This document shows, piece after piece, positions 48,551 to 52,503 of a stretch of 52,503 nt of DNA (position 1 is its first letter; the number at the start of each line of letters is the position of its first letter). Source of the stretch: Flavobacteriaceae bacterium (GTDB taxonomy: Bacteria > Bacteroidota > Bacteroidia > Flavobacteriales > Flavobacteriaceae). The notes under the pieces were generated by a model that was not told the DNA's origin, made no database searches, and saw nothing but the letters and a program-made list of their open reading frames with translations. The translations under genes were made by a program, and so were the position numbers. The stretch spans positions 1-52,503 of the forward strand of contig PAAD01000023.1 in assembly GCA_002698745.1 (NCBI GenBank), in the 5' to 3' direction.

Positions 48551-49329
48551 ATCAACCATTAGCATATGTACACTCGGATGCAAAAATTGCAAAAAATGTT
48601 GTGATTGAGCCATTTACCACAATCGATAAAAACGTTGTTATTGGCGAGGGGACCTGGATAGGTCCAAACGTTACAATTATGGAAGGAGCGAGAATTGGAA
48701 AAAATTGCAATATTTTTCCTGGTGCTGTAATCAGTGCTGTTCCTCAAGACCTTAAGTTTAACGGAGAAAAAACAACCGCAGAAATAGGTGACAACACCAC
48801 CATCAGGGAATGTGTTACTATTAACCGTGGTACCACATCAAGAGAAAAGACAAAAATCGGTAAGCACTGCCTCATCATGGCTTATTCTCATATAGCCCAC
48901 GATTGTATGGTTGGTGACCATTGTATTTTTTCAAACAACAGCACGCTTGCAGGGCATATCTCTGTAGGTAGCCACGTTATTCTTGCAGGGATGACGGCAG
49001 TACACCAATTTTGCTCTATTGGCGATCATGCTTTTGTTGCAGGTGGTTCATTGGTACGTAAAGATATTCCGCCATTTGTGAAAGCAGCTCGTGAGCCACT
49101 GTCATATGCTGGTGTCAATTCTGTTGGTTTAAGACGTAGGGGGTTTGAGTCAGATAAAATCAAAGAAATTCAGAGCATTTACCGAACACTCTACCAAAAG
49201 AATTTTAATAATACACAAGCAACACAAATTATTGAGGCCGAAATGGAAGCATCTACTGAGCGTGACGACATCCTTCAGTTTATAAGACAGTCACAACGCG
49301 GTATCATGAAAGGATATATTCAAAACTAA
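48547..49329 (+). CDS. lpxA: UDP-N-acetylglucosamine O-acyltransferase
   Basis: 260 residues. LpxA performs the first committed step of lipid A synthesis. It has a left-handed beta-helix of hexapeptide repeats (for example VVIGEGTWIGPNVTIMEGAR), the catalytic His region AYSHIAHDCMVGDHCIFSNN and a C-terminal helical domain (RRRGFESDKIKEIQSIYRTL). The start overlaps the lpxC-fabZ stop. The gene order lpxD, lpxC-fabZ, lpxA places an otherwise late enzyme before the first one, as is usual in this phylum. EF-P follows 2 nt later. Confidence 0.97.
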   Translation: MNQPLAYVHSDAKIAKNVVIEPFTTIDKNVVIGEGTWIGPNVTIMEGARIGKNCNIFPGAVISAVPQDLKFNGEKTTAEIGDNTTIRECVTINRGTTSREKTKIGKHCLIMAYSHIAHDCMVGDHCIFSNNSTLAGHISVGSHVILAGMTAVHQFCSIGDHAFVAGGSLVRKDIPPFVKAAREPLSYAGVNSVGLRRRGFESDKIKEIQSIYRTLYQKNFNNTQATQIIEAEMEASTERDDILQFIRQSQRGIMKGYIQN

Positions 49330-49331
49330 TT

Positions 49332-49898
49332 ATGGCATCAACTTCTGACATTCGAAAAGGTCTTTGTATTCATTACAATAATGACATTTATAAAATTATA
49401 GAGTTCTTACATGTCAAACCTGGTAAAGGTCCTGCGTTTGTACGTACTAAACTTAAAAGTGTAACTTCAGGAAAGGTCATTGACAATACTTTTTCTGCCG
49501 GGCATAAAATTGAAGATGTACGCGTGGAAACCCGTAAATACCAGTTTTTATATTCAGTTAGTGATGTGTATCACTTTATGAATGTAGAAGACTACAATCA
49601 AATTGAATTGCATGAGGGTATTCTTGATCATCCAAAATTATTGAAAGAGGGAGAGATAGTCACGGTTATGACAAATACCCAAAATGACAGTCCGCTTTGT
49701 GTTGATATGCCTTCCAGTGTAGTTCTAAAAATCACGCATACCGAACCTGGTGTGAAAGGCAATACGGCTACAAACGCCACAAAACCTGCAACTGCAGAAA
49801 CAGGTGCAAAAATCAATGTTCCTTTATTTATTAATGAAGGAGATAAAATAAAAGTAGATACCGAAAGAGGCACCTACATAGAACGAGTAAGACAATAA
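49332..49898 (+). CDS. efp: translation elongation factor P
   Basis: 188 residues. EF-P relieves ribosome stalling at polyproline. KOW-like domain I has HVKPGKGPAFVRTKLKS, where Lys32 is the expected modification site; OB domains II and III follow, with GVKGNTATNATKPATAETGA and INEGDKIKVDTERGTYIERV at the C-terminus. No epmA/epmB modification genes are nearby. It lies 2 nt after lpxA and 2 nt before sucD, within the long plus-strand operon. Confidence 0.97.
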   Translation: MASTSDIRKGLCIHYNNDIYKIIEFLHVKPGKGPAFVRTKLKSVTSGKVIDNTFSAGHKIEDVRVETRKYQFLYSVSDVYHFMNVEDYNQIELHEGILDHPKLLKEGEIVTVMTNTQNDSPLCVDMPSSVVLKITHTEPGVKGNTATNATKPATAETGAKINVPLFINEGDKIKVDTERGTYIERVRQ

Positions 49899-49900
49899 AA

Positions 49901-50773
49901 ATGAGCGTATTAGTAACCAAGGATTCAAAAATTATCGTACAAGGCTTTACAGGAAGTGAAGGTACTTTTCATGCTGGCCAAATGATTGATTATGGTACCA
50001 ATATCGTTGGAGGTGTAACCCCGGGAAAAGGCGGACAAACACATTTAGGCAAACCCGTTTTTAATACCGTCGCTGAAGCTGTTAAAGAAGTCAATGCAGA
50101 TACTTCCATCATTTTTGTACCACCCGCCTTTGCCGCCGATGCCATTATGGAAGCCGCTGAAGCTGGAATAAGGGTTATAATTACCATTACAGAGGGAATT
50201 CCAGTAAACGATATGGTAAAAGCCATGGAATATGTTAACAGTAAAGACTGCAGTGTGGTTGGTCCAAACTGCCCAGGAGTTATTTCTCCAGATGAAGCCA
50301 AAGTGGGTATTATGCCGGGTTTTGTCTTTAAGAGAGGAAATGTAGGCATCGTTTCCAAATCAGGAACGCTAACTTATGAAGCTGCTGATCAAGTAGTAAA
50401 AGAAGGATATGGTATTACAACCGCAATTGGAATTGGTGGGGATCCCATTATTGGAACAACAACCAAAGATGCAGTGCAACTGCTTATGGAAGACGATGAA
50501 ACTGAATGTATTGTCATGATAGGCGAAATAGGTGGAGAATTAGAAGCAGACGCTGCTAATTGGATAAAATTTCAAGGCAATCCAAAACCTGTAGTTGGGT
50601 TTATTGCTGGAGAAACTGCGCCTAAAGGCCGTACGATGGGACATGCAGGGGCAATTGTAGGTGGTGCAGAAGACACCGCTGAAGCAAAAAAAGCCATTAT
50701 GAAATCGTGTGGCATACACGTTGTAGATTCACCAGCAGCCATTGGAAAGACGGTAGCACAAGTTTTAGCATAA
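49901..50773 (+). CDS. sucD: succinyl-CoA ligase (ADP-forming) alpha subunit
   Basis: 290 residues. With SucC (not in this window) it makes ATP or GTP from succinyl-CoA in the TCA cycle. Motifs: IVQGFTGSEGTFHAGQMI (CoA-binding domain), VGPNCPGVISPDEAKVG and the phospho-His in TMGHAGAIVGGAEDTAEAKK. It starts 2 nt after efp. Separation of sucD from sucC is usual in Flavobacteriia. fabG follows 4 nt later. Confidence 0.97.
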   Translation: MSVLVTKDSKIIVQGFTGSEGTFHAGQMIDYGTNIVGGVTPGKGGQTHLGKPVFNTVAEAVKEVNADTSIIFVPPAFAADAIMEAAEAGIRVIITITEGIPVNDMVKAMEYVNSKDCSVVGPNCPGVISPDEAKVGIMPGFVFKRGNVGIVSKSGTLTYEAADQVVKEGYGITTAIGIGGDPIIGTTTKDAVQLLMEDDETECIVMIGEIGGELEADAANWIKFQGNPKPVVGFIAGETAPKGRTMGHAGAIVGGAEDTAEAKKAIMKSCGIHVVDSPAAIGKTVAQVLA

Positions 50774-50777
50774 CATC

Positions 50778-51524
50778 ATGGATTTAGTAAAAGGTAAAAA
50801 TATTATCATCACAGGCGCCAGTAGGGGCATAGGACGGGGCATAGCCGTAGCATTTGCCAAACAAGGTGCCAATGTGGCTTTTACTTACAACTCTTCTGAA
50901 ATCCCAGCCAAGGAACTGGAGGCAGAACTATGCGCATTTGGTGTAATAGCCAAGGCTTTTAAATCAAACGCTGCTGAGTTTAATGCTGCACATCAACTTG
51001 TTTCTGACGTTTTGGAAATATTTGAGTCTATAGATGTATTAATCAATAATGCTGGTATCACCAAAGACAACCTGTTGATGCGTATTACTGAAGAAGATTT
51101 TGACAAGGTTATAGAGGTCAACTTAAAATCTGTTTTTAACTTGACCAAAGCGGTGCAACGAATCATGCTAAAGCAACGAAGTGGAAGTTTAATTCACATG
51201 AGTTCTGTTGTTGGCGTTAAAGGAAATGCGGGTCAGTCAAATTATGCCGCATCCAAAGCTGGTATTATTGGTTTTTCAAAATCAATAGCACTTGAATTGG
51301 GATCAAGAAATATAAGATCAAATGTGATCGCCCCCGGATTTATCGAAACCGAAATGACTGATAAACTCCCTGAAGATGTCGTAGCCCAATGGCGGGCAGG
51401 CATTCCACTAAAACGCGGCGGCTCCGCAGAGGATGTAGCCAACGCTTGCCTTTTTTTAGCCGCTGATTTATCTGCATACATAACAGGACAAGTATTGCAC
51501 GTAGATGGTGGTATGTTAACCTAA
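50778..51524 (+). CDS. fabG: 3-oxoacyl-ACP reductase FabG
   Basis: 248 residues, a classical short-chain dehydrogenase. Cofactor-binding GASRGIGRGIA, INNAGITKDNLLM, and the catalytic Ser/Tyr/Lys in MSSVVGVKGNAGQSNYAASK are intact. The C-terminal RSNVIAPGFIETEMTDKLP and ITGQVLHVDGGM are typical of FabG. It reduces 3-oxoacyl-ACP in fatty acid elongation, complementing FabZ encoded in the same operon. Another SDR of different specificity is possible, but operon and motifs favour FabG. Confidence 0.95.
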   Translation: MDLVKGKNIIITGASRGIGRGIAVAFAKQGANVAFTYNSSEIPAKELEAELCAFGVIAKAFKSNAAEFNAAHQLVSDVLEIFESIDVLINNAGITKDNLLMRITEEDFDKVIEVNLKSVFNLTKAVQRIMLKQRSGSLIHMSSVVGVKGNAGQSNYAASKAGIIGFSKSIALELGSRNIRSNVIAPGFIETEMTDKLPEDVVAQWRAGIPLKRGGSAEDVANACLFLAADLSAYITGQVLHVDGGMLT

Positions 51525-51534
51525 AATTTATATA

Positions 51535-52353
51535 ATGGAAAAATTACCAAAACTTGGATTACCCCTAATAATACTTATAATCGTAGGTGTTATTTTTATT
51601 TCAAAATCATATATCAACATCCCTTATGGTGAAGCTGGTGTTGTATGGAAACGCTTTGGAGGCGGAACCGTAGTTGATGAACCACCCTTAGGAGAGGGTT
51701 TTCGTTTTATTGCACCTTGGAATCGTGTTTACACATATAATATTAAACAACAGGAAGAGTTTGAGAGTGGTATGCGTGTGCTTTCTTCAAACGGACTTGA
51801 AATTTCCTTAGACGTATCGGTATTATACCAACCAAAGATTGACGAGCTGGGCATGTTGCACAAAACAAAAGGCGAAAACTACCTTAATATTGTTATTGTT
51901 CCGGAAATTCGCGCAGTTGCCCGATCTGTGATTGGACGTTACACGCCTGAACAATTGTATTCGTCAAAACGCGACGCCATTCAAAATGAAATCTATGAGG
52001 AAACCATGCGTAAAGTAGAAGGACAACACGTACAGCTCAATGCAGTACTTGTACGTGATGTAACCCTTCCTACATCTATTAAAGAGGCTATTCAACGTAA
52101 ACTTACACAAGAACAAGAAGCCTTGGAGTATGAGTTTAGGTTAGAAAAAGCACGTCAGGAGGCAGAAAAAGTGCGTATTGAAGCAGAAGGAAAAGCTGTA
52201 GCCAACAGGCTATTAGCAGCATCATTAACCCCAAATATATTAAAAGATAAAGGAATTGAGGCGACTCTTTTGTTAGCAGAATCACCTAACACCAAAATTA
52301 TTGTTGTTGGTGGTGGTGAAGATGGACTACCACTTATTTTAGGAAATCAGTAA
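51535..52353 (+). CDS. SPFH/prohibitin-family membrane protein
   Basis: 272 residues. A single N-terminal membrane segment (LPLIILIIVGVIFISKSYI) is followed by the SPFH/PHB domain (IPYGEAGVVWKRFGGGTVVD, DVSVLYQPKIDEL, RSVIGRYTPEQLYSSKRDAI) and a charged alpha-helical region (KARQEAEKVRIEAEGKAVAN). It is probably a membrane scaffold that forms oligomeric rings and modulates membrane proteases. It ends the visible envelope operon, 10 nt after fabG. No protease partner gene is adjacent. Confidence 0.92.
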   Translation: MEKLPKLGLPLIILIIVGVIFISKSYINIPYGEAGVVWKRFGGGTVVDEPPLGEGFRFIAPWNRVYTYNIKQQEEFESGMRVLSSNGLEISLDVSVLYQPKIDELGMLHKTKGENYLNIVIVPEIRAVARSVIGRYTPEQLYSSKRDAIQNEIYEETMRKVEGQHVQLNAVLVRDVTLPTSIKEAIQRKLTQEQEALEYEFRLEKARQEAEKVRIEAEGKAVANRLLAASLTPNILKDKGIEATLLLAESPNTKIIVVGGGEDGLPLILGNQ

Positions 52354-52371
52354 GGTTTTCAAAAATTTTTC

Positions 52372-52379
52372 GATATTTG
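52372..52379 (+). promoter_or_regulatory. -7-like box GATATTTG before the leader peptide
   Basis: One mismatch to TAnnTTTG, followed by GC; 7 nt before the leader-peptide ATG. It is the likely promoter of the attenuated operon. Confidence 0.35.
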
Positions 52380-52386
52380 CAAAGTA

Positions 52387-52440
52387 ATGAATAAAATACA
52401 TTTCTTCCACCACAACAATATTGCGTTTCAAACGTGCTAG
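52387..52440 (+). CDS. 17-aa leader peptide of an amino-acid attenuator (His/Phe-rich)
   Basis: M-N-K-I-H-F-F-H-H-N-N-I-A-F-Q-T-C, with three His and three Phe in 17 residues, including H-F-F-H-H at 5-9. It is a control ORF, not a functional protein. A pause-type pairing TCCACC (52406-52411) / GGTGGA (52440-52445) spans it, and a terminator follows. Tandem CAC CAC points to histidine and thus a his operon downstream; phenylalanine control is the alternative. The regulated gene is outside the window. Confidence 0.75.
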   Translation: MNKIHFFHHNNIAFQTC

Positions 52441-52463
52441 GTGGAGTATGTCAATAACCGTCT

Positions 52464-52495
52464 AACCCGTTTGTATTGCTCAAACGGGTTTTTTG
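52464..52495 (+). terminator. attenuator terminator downstream of the leader peptide
   Basis: Perfect 10-bp stem AACCCGTTTG / CAAACGGGTT with a 7-nt loop (TATTGCT), then a T run. A second copy of CAAACG lies inside the leader ORF (52429-52434) and can pair with CGTTTG of the 5' arm, giving a mutually exclusive antiterminator. Lies 24 nt after the leader stop. Confidence 0.85.
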
Positions 52496-52503
52496 TTATA
52501 ATA

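Noticed and set aside
1-52503. CRISPR arrays, tRNA or rRNA genes, insertion sequences
   Set aside because: I looked for direct repeats with spacers, tRNA-like cloverleaf ends (CCA, TTCGA) and transposase motifs in gaps and found none; a tRNA search tool would be decisive.

Overview
The window looks like a chromosomal core segment of a member of the Bacteroidota, most likely class Flavobacteriia. The evidence is: Bacteroidota-type promoters (TAnnTTTG -7 boxes, often TAnnTTTGC); few Shine-Dalgarno sequences; a fused lpxC/fabZ gene; the type IX secretion regulator PorX; an endonuclease III without its Fe-S cysteines; a flavobacterial-type acyl-CoA reductase/ferredoxin/serC/serA cluster; and a moderately AT-rich composition. 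Genes are densely packed. No gene-free stretch exceeds 300 bp, and I see no rRNA, tRNA, IS element, CRISPR array or prophage. The species cannot be named from this.

Layout, left to right. 1-3.2 kb (minus): outer-membrane barrel protein, GNAT-like protein, and mnmE cut by the window edge. 3.3-8.4 kb (plus): YfhO-family membrane protein, glycosyltransferase and flippase, a cell-surface glycan operon. 8.4-15.6 kb: uvrA, ECF-type sigma factor plus a 46-aa ORF, nth, bcp, a widespread 490-aa protein of unknown function, a metallo-hydrolase and a tiny membrane protein. 15.6-19.6 kb: esterase, catalytically dead dihydroorotase paralogue, TIGR02757 protein, ABC ATPase, msrA. 19.6-25.4 kb (minus): serC, serA and a DUF6787-like protein, followed by a three-gene metal-uptake cassette (His-rich mini-protein, His-rich lipoprotein, TonB receptor). 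25.4-29.6 kb: LuxC-like reductase divergent from ferredoxin/ychF, two thioredoxin-fold proteins and a SnoaL-like lipoprotein. 29.8-35.8 kb: parE/parC, then an XRE regulator/lipoprotein/terC operon on the other strand. 35.8-36.1 kb: a regulatory region crowded with TTTACA boxes. 36.1-42.6 kb: M14 peptidase, Lrp regulator, PEP carboxylase, aroB, proline dehydrogenase. 42.6-44.9 kb (minus): porX, tsaE and a small membrane protein. 44.9-52.4 kb (plus): HD hydrolase, lpxD, lpxC/fabZ, lpxA, efp, sucD, fabG and an SPFH protein, the lipid A/envelope operon. The last 130 bases hold a transcription attenuator with a His/Phe-rich leader peptide that should control the next gene, probably a his operon, outside the window.

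Most of this is housekeeping. The observations most worth a second look are the amino-acid attenuator at the right edge, the XRE palindrome and TTTACA box array, the metal cassette, several -7 boxes only 3-5 nt from start codons (candidate leaderless mRNAs), abutting divergent -7 boxes at 26.5 kb, and the dihydroorotase pseudoenzyme. All promoter and start-site statements were read by eye from sequence and have no experimental support here.
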